The notes beneath the pieces were generated by a model. That model was given only the letters and a program-made list of their open reading frames with translations, did not search any database and was not told the origin of the DNA. A program made the position numbers and the translations under genes. A stretch of 64,000 nucleotides of DNA from Rhodococcus qingshengii JCM 15477 (lineage in GTDB: Bacteria; Actinomycetota; Actinomycetes; Mycobacteriales; Mycobacteriaceae): contig NZ_CP096563.1 of the NCBI RefSeq assembly GCF_023221595.1, positions 4,955,001 to 5,019,000 on the forward strand, given 5' to 3'. The number at the start of each line of letters is the position of its first letter. The stretch's first letter is position 1. This document shows, one piece after another, positions 1 to 8,476 of the stretch.

Positions 1-441
1 GTGGCACTGGTTGCTTACGTCTCCGTTCTTTTCGTGATCATCAAGAACATCAATGACGACCCCGACAAGCTGCCGGTCATCACTGCATACGCACACGGCA
101 AGACGATCGAAACGAACCCTGCCGGTTTCTGCACCATCGACCTGTCCCAGTGCGCCCAGGTGGGCGACATCTACGCACTCGACGTTCCAGCGGGCTACCC
201 GCTGCAGCTGTCGTTGTCGACGGACGTCTCGGATGCGCAGTGGGCACTGCTCGCCGTCTACGAGGATGCCGACGGCAACCAGACCGGTGAGCCCCGAGTC
301 TTCGAGCCCGGCGAGGCCCTGGCAGTGACGGTCGAGTCTTCGAGCGATCCCGTCAAGCAACTCGTCGGCGTCGAAATCCACCTCGCCGTCGGTGAGGGAA
401 GCGAACAGGGACTGCTGATCTGGTCGATCAAGACCGCTTGA
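1..441 (+). CDS. DUF2771-like exported/membrane-anchored protein (5' end outside window)
   Basis: The frame is open from the first base and ends at a TGA. The first visible residues are hydrophobic (VAYVSVLFVII) and look like the end of a signal anchor, followed by a soluble domain starting near PVITAYAHGKTIE. This pattern, including a Cys pair in the first third (FCTIDLSQC), matches my memory of the actinobacterial DUF2771 family, whose function is unknown. The GTG at base 1 is probably internal, so the gene most likely begins upstream of the window. It is separated from the convergent cold-shock gene by a strong bidirectional terminator. Confidence 0.7.
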   Translation: MALVAYVSVLFVIIKNINDDPDKLPVITAYAHGKTIETNPAGFCTIDLSQCAQVGDIYALDVPAGYPLQLSLSTDVSDAQWALLAVYEDADGNQTGEPRVFEPGEALAVTVESSSDPVKQLVGVEIHLAVGEGSEQGLLIWSIKTA

Positions 442-455
442 TCCCCGGAACGTCG

Positions 456-493
456 AAAATGCCCTGCACACCGATTGGTGTGCAGGGCATTTT
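456..493. terminator. Bidirectional intrinsic terminator
   Basis: A perfect 17-bp inverted repeat (AAAATGCCCTGCACACC and its complement) with a 4-nt loop gatt. A-runs and T-runs at the two ends make it work in both directions. It lies between two convergent genes. Confidence 0.9.
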
Positions 494-529
494 GTTTCGA
501 AGCCGTGTATGGCAGCTCGTATCGAGCGA

Positions 530-943
530 TCAGGTGTCGAGCTCGCGAGCGACGGCCCGGACGACCTCGGAGATCCGCTGAGCGGTCTTGCGGTCCGGGT
601 ACTTGCCGTTGCGCAGATCCGGCTGGACCTTCGCCTCGAGCAACGTGATCATGTCCTCGACCATGCCGTGCAACTGATCAGGGGTGTGCTTACGCTCGAC
701 GGGCTCACGACGCGTCGCCGTCGCGCCGCGCAACGACGGCGCCGGCTCGAGTACCTTCAGGCTCAGTGCCTGCGGACCGCGGCGGCCCGCAGCCATTCCG
801 AACTCGACGCGCTGGCCGGCCTTCAAGCCTTCGACGCCCTCGGGGAGAGCGGAAGCACGGACGTAGACGTCCTCGCCCTCTTCCTGCGACAGAAAGCCGA
901 AACCCTTTTCGACGTCGTACCACTTCACCTTGCCGGTCGGCAC
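530..943 (-). CDS. cspB: Cold-shock domain protein, CspB (Rv0871) type with C-terminal extension
   Basis: The N-terminus [18 protein letters not shown] carries the RNP1-type motif KGFGFL and is followed by [10 protein letters not shown], the hallmark of the single-stranded nucleic-acid binding cold-shock fold. It binds RNA or DNA in the cytoplasm. Unlike the 67-residue canonical Csp, it has a C-terminal extension of about 65 residues ([19 protein letters not shown]), as in mycobacterial CspB. I chose the GTG at 943 because the family starts with (M/V)[13 protein letters not shown] at 985 would add 14 residues but has no support. The 5' leader contains two hairpins, annotated separately. Confidence 0.9.
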   Translation of the reverse strand: MPTGKVKWYDVEKGFGFLSQEEGEDVYVRASALPEGVEGLKAGQRVEFGMAAGRRGPQALSLKVLEPAPSLRGATATRREPVERKHTPDQLHGMVEDMITLLEAKVQPDLRNGKYPDRKTAQRISEVVRAVARELDT

Positions 944-994
944 CGCGTTCACCTGCTCATCACTCGACTGGGGCGTCTGCCCCAATGTGCTCGG

Positions 995-1087
995 GAGGCT
1001 CTCGGAAGAGCCTCATGGCCTTGCTCGCATCGCTTCCGGTGGAAGAATGCAAAAGAACGCGCCCCACACTTGCTTCAGCGGGGCGCG
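995..1087 (-). promoter_or_regulatory. Structured 5' leader of the cold-shock gene (two hairpins)
   Basis: In the region upstream of cspB on the minus strand, an 8-bp GC stem (CGCGCCCC at 1058-1065 with GGGGCGCG at 1080-1087) is followed, in cspB orientation, by a T-rich stretch (TTCTTTT). It therefore looks like an intrinsic terminator inside the leader. A second 8-bp stem with a tetraloop (995-1002 with 1007-1014) lies closer to the start. Whether either hairpin controls expression is inference. Confidence 0.5.
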
Positions 1088-1158
1088 CAGTCTGTTAACA
1101 GTCTACCTGTGACGAACCCGGGTCGGCACCCAGGTTTACAGGCACTATCCTCGTAGGT

Positions 1159-1386
1159 GTGGACCCTCAACCGAACCCGCGCACTTCCGGCACCGGAAAC
1201 GGTCTGTTCCGTACGGCGATGGCACTGTTCATCGTCGGATTCCTGGCGATCGTGGCCATCTTCGCAGTCCATATCTTCAGCGACACCCCACCCGGCCTGG
1301 CGTTGTACCTGGTAGCACTCGCGTGCCCGATCGGCTTCCTCCTGGCCATCGTCTACACGCTCAGATCCGGTCGACGCGTGCGCTGA
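1159..1386 (+). CDS. Small two-helix membrane protein
   Basis: 75 residues starting at GTG. There are two clear hydrophobic segments (about residues 18-37 and 43-66) and a basic C-terminus (RSGRRVR), so it is predicted to be an inner-membrane protein with a short cytoplasmic tail. It is transcribed divergently from the cold-shock gene and ends 33 nt before the yccF-like gene, so the two may be co-transcribed. I do not recognise a functional domain. Conserved small membrane proteins occur near cspB in mycobacteria as I remember it, which supports the call but does not assign a role. Confidence 0.7.
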   Translation: MDPQPNPRTSGTGNGLFRTAMALFIVGFLAIVAIFAVHIFSDTPPGLALYLVALACPIGFLLAIVYTLRSGRRVR

Positions 1387-1419
1387 TCACTCCCGCCTCC
1401 AACCGAAAGGTCACTGACC

Positions 1420-1809
1420 ATGAGAATCCTCCTGAACGTGATCTGGCTGGTCTTCGGCGGCTTCTGGCTGGCGTTGGGTTACTTCGCCGCAGGCATCATC
1501 TGCTGCATCCTCATCATCACGATTCCCTTCGGAATCGCGGCATTCCGCATCGGCATCTACGCACTGTGGCCGTTCGGTAAGACCGTCGTCGACAAGCCGA
1601 CCGCTGGTGTCGGTTCGATGATCGGCAATGTCATCTGGGTGATCATCGCCGGTATCTGGTTGGCGATCGGACACATCGTCACCGCCGTCGCGATGGCGAT
1701 CACGATCATCGGAATTCCGCTCGCGGTCGCGAACCTGAAGATGATTCCGATCTCGCTGATGCCGCTCGGCAAGGAGATCGTCGACGTGGACCGGGTGAAT
1801 TACGCATAG
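1420..1809 (+). CDS. yccF: YccF-domain inner-membrane protein
   Basis: 129 residues with a strongly internally repeated structure. The first half (NVIWLVFGGFWLALGYFAAG, then IPFGIAAFRIGIYALWPFGK) is echoed by the second (NVIWVIIAGIWLAIGHIVTA, then IPLAVANLKMIPISLMPLGK). This tandem arrangement of two hydrophobic units, each ending in a P-L/F-G-K motif, is the hallmark of the YccF family (DUF307). Function is unknown. The ATG at 1420 follows an AAAGG-type ribosome-binding sequence. The last codons and the stop are duplicated just downstream. Confidence 0.88.
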   Translation: MRILLNVIWLVFGGFWLALGYFAAGIICCILIITIPFGIAAFRIGIYALWPFGKTVVDKPTAGVGSMIGNVIWVIIAGIWLAIGHIVTAVAMAITIIGIPLAVANLKMIPISLMPLGKEIVDVDRVNYA

Positions 1810-1835
1810 TCGTGGACCGCGTCGATTACGCATAG
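1785..1835 (+). repeat. Tandem duplication of the yccF 3' end
   Basis: A 25-nt sequence that includes the last codons and the TAG stop of yccF (1785-1809) is repeated 26 nt downstream (1811-1835) with three mismatches. The offset is not a multiple of three, so the second copy is not in frame with the gene. It lies just before the terminator. Confidence 0.8.
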
Positions 1836-1851
1836 CGGGCCCGCGGACCGA

Positions 1852-1887
1852 AGAACCCGACCACAGCAGTTGCTGTGGTCGGGTTCT
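1852..1887. terminator. Bidirectional terminator between convergent genes
   Basis: A perfect 17-bp inverted repeat (AGAACCCGACCACAGCA and its complement) with a minimal loop, lying between the convergent yccF and beta-propeller genes. It has no long T-run, but the stem is very stable. Confidence 0.85.
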
Positions 1888-1903
1888 CTGGTATCAGGTC
1901 GTA

Positions 1904-3301
1904 TCAGCGGCCGAGGCTACCGAGTCCGGGGAGGTTACCGAGCGAACCGGTACCCGTTCCCGGGTTGCCCGGATCGACGGGGCCGACCGGCCCCTCGGAG
2001 ACCACGATGGTCACGCTCGAAGCACGCGAAAGCACGCTCTTCGCAGTGACCTCGACGGTGACGCTGCCGACAGCGGTGGGGGTACCCGAGATGGTGCCGT
2101 CCTGTGCGAGGGACAGTCCGCCGGGCAGAGTGCCACTGGTGAGTGCAAAGGTTGCGCGCGCATCGGCGGCAGTGAGCTTCTGCGAATACGCCTTACCTAC
2201 CTGAGCGGCAGGCAATTCGACGGTCGCGGGTAGCGGGTACGCAGCAACGACTGTCACCTTGCCCCCGTTGGTCGTCGACGCGATGGCGCCGGTCGAGGTG
2301 TCGAGCGCGAGGTTTTTGACCTTCTCCAGTGCCGGAACCTTGGTATCGGTCAGAGCGGTGGTGGCGCGGGTCGTCAGATCGACCGACCACAGGTGTCCGT
2401 TCATGACGTCCGCGACATATGCAATGCCTGCCGCAGCGTCGACGACCACGCCGTTGGGAATCGCGGTCGGAGACAGCGTGGTCTTCGACAGAACCGCGCC
2501 GGCCGGGGTGATCGCCCACAGGTTGGTTGCCCGGGTGTCGGTCATGTAGATGTTGCCGGTGTTCGTGTCGACATCGACGTCGACCGGGTAGAGGTTGTCG
2601 GCACGCACGATCGACTTGAGTGCTCCGCCCTTGCGTACGTCCGCCTGCCACAGCGTGCGGCCGTAATTCTCGTCGAAGAAGTTGGTGTCCGCGATGTAGA
2701 GGAAGCCGCGGACACTGTCGAAGGCGAGCTTGGTCGGCGTTGCCGACTTGTGGACCAGAATGCTCGACACGGCGTCGGCGGCGTTGGGGTCGACGACTCG
2801 GATGTTGCCGGACTTGTAGTCCGAGAAGTACGCGCGGTGTGTTGTGGGATCGACGACGACATCGTTGATCTGCGGACGCGAGCCGTCGGGGTTCTTCTCG
2901 CTCAGCGTGACCGTCTTTTCGACCTTCCCGGTCTTCGTGTCGACAATCGAGATCGCGCCGCCGTAGGAGGAGGACACGTATGCGCGTCCGAGGCCTGAGT
3001 CGACGGCAAGTGCCGACGGGTAACCGACGACGCCGTCGATGGTGCCGACGGACTTGCCGGTGTTCGTGTCGACGACGGACAACGAGCTGGTCGGTCCGCC
3101 GTACTGCGTGATGTATCCGCGGTGGGTTGCCGAGTCGACGACGATGTCGCCGGGCTGGGTTGCGGAATAGCTTCCGACAACACCGTGTGTCGGATCCTCG
3201 GGTGAGGCGTGTGCAGCGGGAGCAGTGACGGCCAGGCCGACAGCAGCAGCGGCGACGGCGAGTGATGCGGTGACCGCACGCCGACGGTATTGCAGTTTCA
3301 T
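1904..3301 (-). CDS. Exported YncE/NHL-type beta-propeller protein with Ig-like C-terminal domain
   Basis: 465 residues from the ATG at 3301, which begins a Sec signal peptide (MKLQYRRRAVTASLAVAAAA, cleavage near AHA/SP). The body contains repeated blades of the type VDSATHRGYITQYGG, VVDTNTGKSVGTIDG, VDPTTHRAYFSDYK, typical of YVTN/YncE/NHL propellers. Residues about 375-445 (LPAAQVGKAYSQKLTA ... GTLPGGLSLAQDGTISGTPTAVGS) form a cadherin/Ig-like putative-sugar-binding domain (He_PIG type). A longer in-frame start at 3460 would bury the signal peptide and overlap the iron box, so it is rejected. The gene is probably secreted or surface-exposed. A probable iron box lies 56 bases upstream, which suggests derepression under iron limitation. 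Ligand unknown. Confidence 0.85.
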   Translation of the reverse strand: MKLQYRRRAVTASLAVAAAAVGLAVTAPAAHASPEDPTHGVVGSYSATQPGDIVVDSATHRGYITQYGGPTSSLSVVDTNTGKSVGTIDGVVGYPSALAVDSGLGRAYVSSSYGGAISIVDTKTGKVEKTVTLSEKNPDGSRPQINDVVVDPTTHRAYFSDYKSGNIRVVDPNAADAVSSILVHKSATPTKLAFDSVRGFLYIADTNFFDENYGRTLWQADVRKGGALKSIVRADNLYPVDVDVDTNTGNIYMTDTRATNLWAITPAGAVLSKTTLSPTAIPNGVVVDAAAGIAYVADVMNGHLWSVDLTTRATTALTDTKVPALEKVKNLALDTSTGAIASTTNGGKVTVVAAYPLPATVELPAAQVGKAYSQKLTAADARATFALTSGTLPGGLSLAQDGTISGTPTAVGSVTVEVTAKSVLSRASSVTIVVSEGPVGPVDPGNPGTGTGSLGNLPGLGSLGR

Positions 3302-3356
3302 GAGGGGTGCCCTACTTCTTTGGAAGACTCTGCGAAACCTGCCCAATCGAGGCAAG

Positions 3357-3375
3357 TCAGGCAAACCTAACCTAA
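3357..3375. promoter_or_regulatory. Probable IdeR/DtxR iron box
   Basis: Read on the minus strand, the 19-mer TTAGGTTAGGTTTGCCTGA matches the IdeR/DtxR consensus TTAGGTTAGSCTAACCTAA at 15 of 19 positions, with one half-site (TTAGGTTAGG) perfect. It lies 56 bp upstream of the beta-propeller gene start, a normal place for a repressor operator. Confidence 0.75.
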
Positions 3376-3689
3376 GTTTCGATCTCGATGTTGAGACACG
3401 GGCCACACCTTGGGCCCGGATCGACACACCTCTCAATCGCCCGAAATTGTATTTCCACACAACGTGTGACCTTGCTCACATTACGGATGGATAACGGAAC
3501 GGACACAACCGGACATTCACTCGGGCACCCCCACCTACCTGGGAAGAGTCTCCTGCGCTTTGTGTGACGCGTTGTACGGCTTTCGCCACGCCGCGTTATC
3601 AAATGGTGACACGAGCGACTCGAGCCGTTACCGTCGTTTTCGGCCGGGAAACTCGGCCACCTCCGGCCCGCCGCGCCAAGCCTTGTCCC

Positions 3690-4477
<788 letters not shown>

Positions 4478-4515
4478 CACCGGCAAGACTGTCCGCTCGG
4501 ACGCTCGAACATCAA

Positions 4516-4546
4516 GAAGGCCCGCACCGATTCGGTGCGGGCCTTC
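4516..4546 (+). terminator. Intrinsic terminator after rpfA
   Basis: A perfect 15-bp inverted repeat (GAAGGCCCGCACCGA and its complement) followed by TTCG, 38 nt after the rpfA stop. The symmetric GAAGG/CCTTC ends may also let it work for transcription from the other strand. Confidence 0.88.
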
Positions 4547-4560
4547 TTCGTGTCGAGTTG

Positions 4561-4749
4561 TTATCGGTTGATGACGGTGTGCGGGTGTACGTAAGGAAGT
4601 GACTCCACCGGAACCGGAAAGGTGGTGTCCTCGCCGAAGGGTGAAAGTCCACCTGCGCGGGTCGATGACAATTCGGTCACTGCGTGATCTCCGTCTGCAG
4701 TTTCCGGCCATCCTGGATCTACATAGTGTTGCTTCGAATTGTTGGCCAC
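4561..4749 (-). CDS. Small hypothetical protein (62 aa)
   Basis: A GTG-initiated frame of 62 codons, MANNSKQHYVDPGWPETADG to SLPYVHPHTVINR, with codon usage typical of its neighbours and no hydrophobic segment. It fills most of the gap between the rpfA terminator and the helicase-associated gene on the opposite strand. The Pro/Tyr/His-rich end looks protein-like rather than like a shadow frame, but there is no clear ribosome-binding site and I do not recognise a family. It could be a conserved actinobacterial small protein or a chance frame. The only other features in this 330-base gap are the terminator and the promoter side of the next gene. Confidence 0.45.
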   Translation of the reverse strand: MANNSKQHYVDPGWPETADGDHAVTELSSTRAGGLSPFGEDTTFPVPVESLPYVHPHTVINR

Positions 4750-4809
4750 GAAGTCATTTTGACAGGACGCCGTTACGCCGTACAGACCAGGTCTCTAATC
4801 TGATACCTG

Positions 4810-7134
4810 ATGACCGAAACACGTGGCACCCCGGCGGGCAGTTCCGCAGCCGAAAGTCTGACCGATTGGCTCTCGGCGCGCAGTGACGCCGAGTTGACGG
4901 AGTTGCTGCGTCTGCGCCCCGATCTGGCCGTACCGCCGCCGAGCACGATGGTGGTTCTCAGCGGTCGGGCACAGCAACGCGCGTCGGTCAGCCGAGCCGC
5001 GGACGAACTCGACACCCTCGATTTCGGTCTTCTCGAATTGTTGGCACTGGCCGGCGCCGAGGAAACTCCGATGACGCGGGCGGAGCTCAACAGTGCGATC
5101 GCCGAACGCGCCCTGACCGGCAAGGGCAAGGTCACCAAGAAGGCCGTCGACAAGTCTCTGTCGAAGATGCGCGCGTCCGCCCTCATCTGGGGTGTCGATC
5201 CCATCAGCGTCGTCCCGGCAGTCATCGGGATGATTCCGTGGCGTGTGGGGCGCGCCCTCGAACCTGCCGAGGCGATGACCGAGACCGAGATCTCGGCTGC
5301 GCTCAACGCTCTGGACACCCGCGAGCGGGATCTCCTCGAGACACTCGCCAACTCCAGCCCGATCGGTCGCACCCGCGACGCTGCCCCCGGAACGCCGCCT
5401 GAGCGCCCGGTTCAACGACTGCTGGCGGCCGGCCTGCTGCGGTGGCTCGACGAGCAGACCGTCGAGCTTCCGGCGACGGTTCGTCAGGTCATCCGCGGCG
5501 AGCCGGTTTTCGATCCGACGACGCTGACCGCACCTGTCATCGGGGGCGACAAACTCAAGCCGGCGGACGTGAACGCCGCAGCAGCCGGCGAGGCGCTCGA
5601 GTTGGTACGCCAATGCGAGAACGTGATCGCTGTTCTGGGCGCAGCGCCGGCCCCCGCACTGCGAGCCGGTGGGCTCGGTGTTCGAGAACTACGACGCGTG
5701 GCCAAGACGGCCGATCTCGACGAAGCGCGCGTGAGCCTACTTGTCGAGTTGCTCTCGGCAGCCGGACTCATCGCCAGTGGAACACCAGACCCGGCGCCGG
5801 TCTCGGACAACGCGGACGAATACTGGACGCCCACGCTTGCGGTCGACGGCTGGCTGAACGCATCCACAGCGCGACGGTGGGAGGTCCTGGCGTCCGCCTG
5901 GGTCGACGTACCTCGAGTCCCGTGGATGATCGGGCTGCGCGATTCCACCGACAAGCCGATCGCGGCGTTGTCCGAGGAGGGCCGCGCTCCGGCGGCTCCG
6001 CGAGATCGTCAGGCCATTCTGGGGCTGCTCTCCGAACTCGACAGCGGCCAGACCGCGTCGGCCGTCGAGGTAAGTCGGCTGCTGGCGTGGCGACGCCCGC
6101 GATGGAGCGGGCGCCTGCGGACGTTCGCGATCGAGCGGACTCTGGACGAGGCCGCTGCTCTCGGGCTGGTGGCCCGCGGCGCGTTGTCGTCACCTGGACG
6201 AGCCTTGCTGCACGGCGGGGACGCCGAAGCCGAAATGCAGTCCGCGCTACCCGAGCCCATCGACTACATCCTGGTCCAGGCGGATCTGACTCTGGTTGCG
6301 CCCGGCCCGCTGGTACCGGACCTGCTCGAGCAGGTGAGCCTGGTCGCAGACATCGAGTCGGCCGGATCGGCGTCCATGTACCGCATCAGCGAGGACAGCG
6401 TGCGTCGTGCGCTCGACGCCGGTCTGACGGCCACCGAACTGCATACGATGTTCGCTTCGAAATCGAAGACTCCTGTCCCCCAATCACTTTCGTATCTGAT
6501 CGACGATGTCGCCCGTCGACACGGACGACTGCGTGCCGGAGTGGCGGCGTCGTTCATTCGATGTGAGGACGCGTCACTGCTGGCGGAGGTCCTCGCATCC
6601 GCAGTGGCCGAGCCGTTGGCACTGCGCGCCTTGGCTCCCACCGTCGCGATTTCGCAGGCCCCTCTCCGCGAAGTCCTGACCGAGCTGCGAGCCGCCGGAT
6701 TCGCGCCGGCAGGTGAGGACTCCTCGGGCACGTTGGTCGATCTCCGCCCACGCGGGGCACGTGTACCCAACCGTCGCAGCCGACCGGCGTCGAGGATGCC
6801 GGCGAGCCCGTCGGCGGATCAGCTGGCGTCGTTGGTCCGCACGATGCGGGCCGGAGACCGTGCTTCCGCCCCCGGCCGCGGCGGAGTGCGAACGGACGGT
6901 TCACGGGAGAATAACGCCGCCACCATCGCCTTGCTGGCCACGGCGGCCCGAGACAATTCGAGCGTCAACATCGGCTACGTCGACGCCCAGGGGGTCGCGA
7001 CGCATCGCATCGTCGACCCCGTCAGCGTGGGCGGCGGACAGCTGGACGCCTTCGACCCCGCGAGCGGCGCGGTTCGCCGTTTCACGTTGCACCGAATTAC
7101 TTCCGTCAGCCCCGTCGACTCCGGAAAAAAGTAG
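4810..7134 (+). CDS. Helicase-associated (XPB/Ssl2-like C-terminal domain) protein, Rv0862c type
   Basis: 774 residues, ATG at 4810. No Walker motifs are visible, so it is not itself a helicase. The N-terminus (LTDWLSARSDAELTELLRLRPDLAVPPPSTM) and the winged-helix-like stretches match large actinobacterial proteins annotated as helicase-associated. The block near residues 480-580 (EPIDYILVQADLTLVAPGPL) matches the helicase C-terminal domain family named after XPB/Ssl2. In Mycobacterium the orthologue sits next to the XPB helicase gene, which here lies about 4.3 kb downstream, so a role as a partner in DNA repair is a reasonable inference. The C-terminus (ASVSPVDSGKK in part) runs straight into an A-rich intergenic stretch. 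Confidence 0.85.
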   Translation: MTETRGTPAGSSAAESLTDWLSARSDAELTELLRLRPDLAVPPPSTMVVLSGRAQQRASVSRAADELDTLDFGLLELLALAGAEETPMTRAELNSAIAERALTGKGKVTKKAVDKSLSKMRASALIWGVDPISVVPAVIGMIPWRVGRALEPAEAMTETEISAALNALDTRERDLLETLANSSPIGRTRDAAPGTPPERPVQRLLAAGLLRWLDEQTVELPATVRQVIRGEPVFDPTTLTAPVIGGDKLKPADVNAAAAGEALELVRQCENVIAVLGAAPAPALRAGGLGVRELRRVAKTADLDEARVSLLVELLSAAGLIASGTPDPAPVSDNADEYWTPTLAVDGWLNASTARRWEVLASAWVDVPRVPWMIGLRDSTDKPIAALSEEGRAPAAPRDRQAILGLLSELDSGQTASAVEVSRLLAWRRPRWSGRLRTFAIERTLDEAAALGLVARGALSSPGRALLHGGDAEAEMQSALPEPIDYILVQADLTLVAPGPLVPDLLEQVSLVADIESAGSASMYRISEDSVRRALDAGLTATELHTMFASKSKTPVPQSLSYLIDDVARRHGRLRAGVAASFIRCEDASLLAEVLASAVAEPLALRALAPTVAISQAPLREVLTELRAAGFAPAGEDSSGTLVDLRPRGARVPNRRSRPASRMPASPSADQLASLVRTMRAGDRASAPGRGGVRTDGSRENNAATIALLATAARDNSSVNIGYVDAQGVATHRIVDPVSVGGGQLDAFDPASGAVRRFTLHRITSVSPVDSGKK

Positions 7135-7221
7135 CAAAAAAGAAGCAACTGGCTTTTTTCTGTAAATGAAGTATGGTCGAGGTCAGTTTGTGATTGCCAC
7201 TTCGAAAAATGAGGAGCGACA

Positions 7222-7347
7222 ATGGCTGACAAGGCGCCGGGTAAGAACATGAAGAAACCCGCCCAGTCGATCAAGGAACGCCGCGCGGAGAAGCGGGCGA
7301 AATCTGCGGAGTCTTCCGAGTTCATCCGTAAGCGGAAGCGGAGCTGA
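7222..7347 (+). CDS. Very small lysine/arginine-rich protein (41 aa)
   Basis: MADKAPGKNMKKPAQSIKER through EFIRKRKRS: 41 residues, extremely basic, with a helical repeat of the KERRAEKRAKSAESS type. It has a good ribosome-binding site (GAGGAG, 6 nt before ATG). It could bind nucleic acid or the ribosome, but no function is assigned. It starts a run of three small genes (7222, 7390, 7587) between the helicase-associated gene and a TetR gene. Confidence 0.75.
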   Translation: MADKAPGKNMKKPAQSIKERRAEKRAKSAESSEFIRKRKRS

Positions 7348-7389
7348 CAGCAAAGTCCAGAGAAGACGAGCTGATTGCGAAGCTGACCA

Positions 7390-7590
7390 ATGCCTGCCCC
7401 CACCGACACCCTTGTGCACCTGCACGAAACGTTCAACCTGTTCAAGTCACGTAATCGAGGAACTGACGCACGCTCGCGCGGGTACGCAGCGGGCATGACC
7501 CTCGCTTCACTCTGCGTCCTCGACGAACACGCTCGGCAATCCGGAATACTTCTATCGGATTTACCGCAGAAAGAGAATCAACCATCGTGA
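7390..7590 (+). CDS. Small hypothetical protein (66 aa), paired with the next gene
   Basis: 66 residues. The core RGTDARSRGYAAGMTLASLC, followed by VLDEHA, contains a G-Y-x2-G-M/I pattern that recurs in the following gene (NIGYRSGISEAITHVMEM). Its stop codon overlaps the GTG start of that gene (GTGA), which suggests translational coupling. The ribosome-binding site is weak. No recognised domain. The G-Y-x2-G helix motif followed by a helical segment suggests the two are diverged duplicates, which is inference. Confidence 0.5.
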   Translation: MPAPTDTLVHLHETFNLFKSRNRGTDARSRGYAAGMTLASLCVLDEHARQSGILLSDLPQKENQPS

Positions 7591-7751
7591 AAAGAACAAT
7601 CCATACCCTGGACCGCATTCAAACGAGACTCGAATCGGAGCTTGATTCCACTCCGGGTGATTCCGAAAAGAATATCGGTTACCGGTCCGGAATTTCCGAA
7701 GCTATTACTCATGTAATGGAAATGCGGAAGTCAGTGGTCGCGCAGAAATAG
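7587..7751 (+). CDS. Small hypothetical protein (54 aa), low-GC codon use
   Basis: 54 residues: MKRTIHTLDRIQTRLESELD, then DSEKNIGYRSGISEAITHVM and a short tail ending AQK. It starts with GTG inside the stop of the preceding gene. Predicted largely helical. Codon use is clearly less GC-rich at third positions (ATT, AAT, ACT, CAT, GTA) than in surrounding genes, suggesting recent acquisition or a phage/plasmid origin. It resembles the preceding small protein in its G-Y-x2-G core. No function assigned. Confidence 0.6.
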   Translation: MKRTIHTLDRIQTRLESELDSTPGDSEKNIGYRSGISEAITHVMEMRKSVVAQK

Positions 7752-7771
7752 GAGACGCATCGATTAGGCGC

Positions 7772-8422
7772 TCACCCCAATAACTGCCGCACACCACCGA
7801 CCAGAAAGACGACCTGGTCCTCGTAGAAGTCGGCAAGCCGCTCCGGCGCGAGCGGCTTGCCACTTCCGCTCCAATCGTCCGCCCGGCTCAACGCCTGGAG
7901 GAAGCCCATCAAGGCAATCGCCCAGCGAGTCTCGAGCCGTTCGGGATCGGTAGCAGGAAAAGTACGACGGACCTGGTCGAGAAGATGTTCACGCAGGTGC
8001 AACTCGGTCGCCTCGAGGGCTGGATGGCCCGGTCGTGACATCTGCAGCTGCGAGATCTGCGTGACGATTCTGATCCATCGCATTCCCCGCGTGCGATGGC
8101 GAAGGAGCAATGCCTTGTAGGGCGCAGTGACGGCCCGTACCAGTGCCTCCACCGTCGGCGGCGTCTTGTCGGCGGAGAGGGCGTCGACGTTCGCGCTGAT
8201 CTGATCTCGCACCGACGTTCCCATGTCCAACAGCACCGCTGCGACCAGATCGTCCTTGGTTCCGAAATGGTAGTGGACCGATGACGGCCCGAGACCGGCC
8301 GCGGCGTTGACCGAGCGCAGCGAAACTGCATCCAATCCCTCTGTCGCGAAAAGCCTTTCAGCAGTTTTGAGCAAACGCAGACGCGTCGCGTCGCCTTGAC
8401 GGTTCTGCCGGGAGTCGGTCAT
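7772..8422 (-). CDS. TetR/AcrR-family transcriptional regulator
   Basis: 216 residues. The N-terminal helix-turn-helix (TAERLFATEGLDAVSLRSVN, then AAAGLGPSSVHYHFGTKDDL) is a textbook TetR DNA-binding domain at about residues 15-60, with an unrelated ligand-binding C-terminal half. The gene lies about 580 bp from the divergent LimB-like monooxygenase gene, with another minus-strand gene between, so it may control that operon, whose upstream region contains palindromes. The ligand is unknown. ATG at 8422. Confidence 0.9.
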   Translation of the reverse strand: MTDSRQNRQGDATRLRLLKTAERLFATEGLDAVSLRSVNAAAGLGPSSVHYHFGTKDDLVAAVLLDMGTSVRDQISANVDALSADKTPPTVEALVRAVTAPYKALLLRHRTRGMRWIRIVTQISQLQMSRPGHPALEATELHLREHLLDQVRRTFPATDPERLETRWAIALMGFLQALSRADDWSGSGKPLAPERLADFYEDQVVFLVGGVRQLLG

Positions 8423-8476
8423 ACGAACGAGCTTCGCACGGGCTCGACAAACGTCTCAACCGTGGCGAACGCGGAG

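Noticed and set aside
5442..6566. 374-codon frame inside the helicase-associated gene
   Set aside because: Arginine-rich shadow in the +2 frame of a long, family-consistent gene.
7130..7170. A-rich/T-rich stretch after the helicase-associated gene as a terminator
   Set aside because: Possible AAAAAAG/CTTTTTT pairing, but the stem is weak and AT-only; not strong enough to list.
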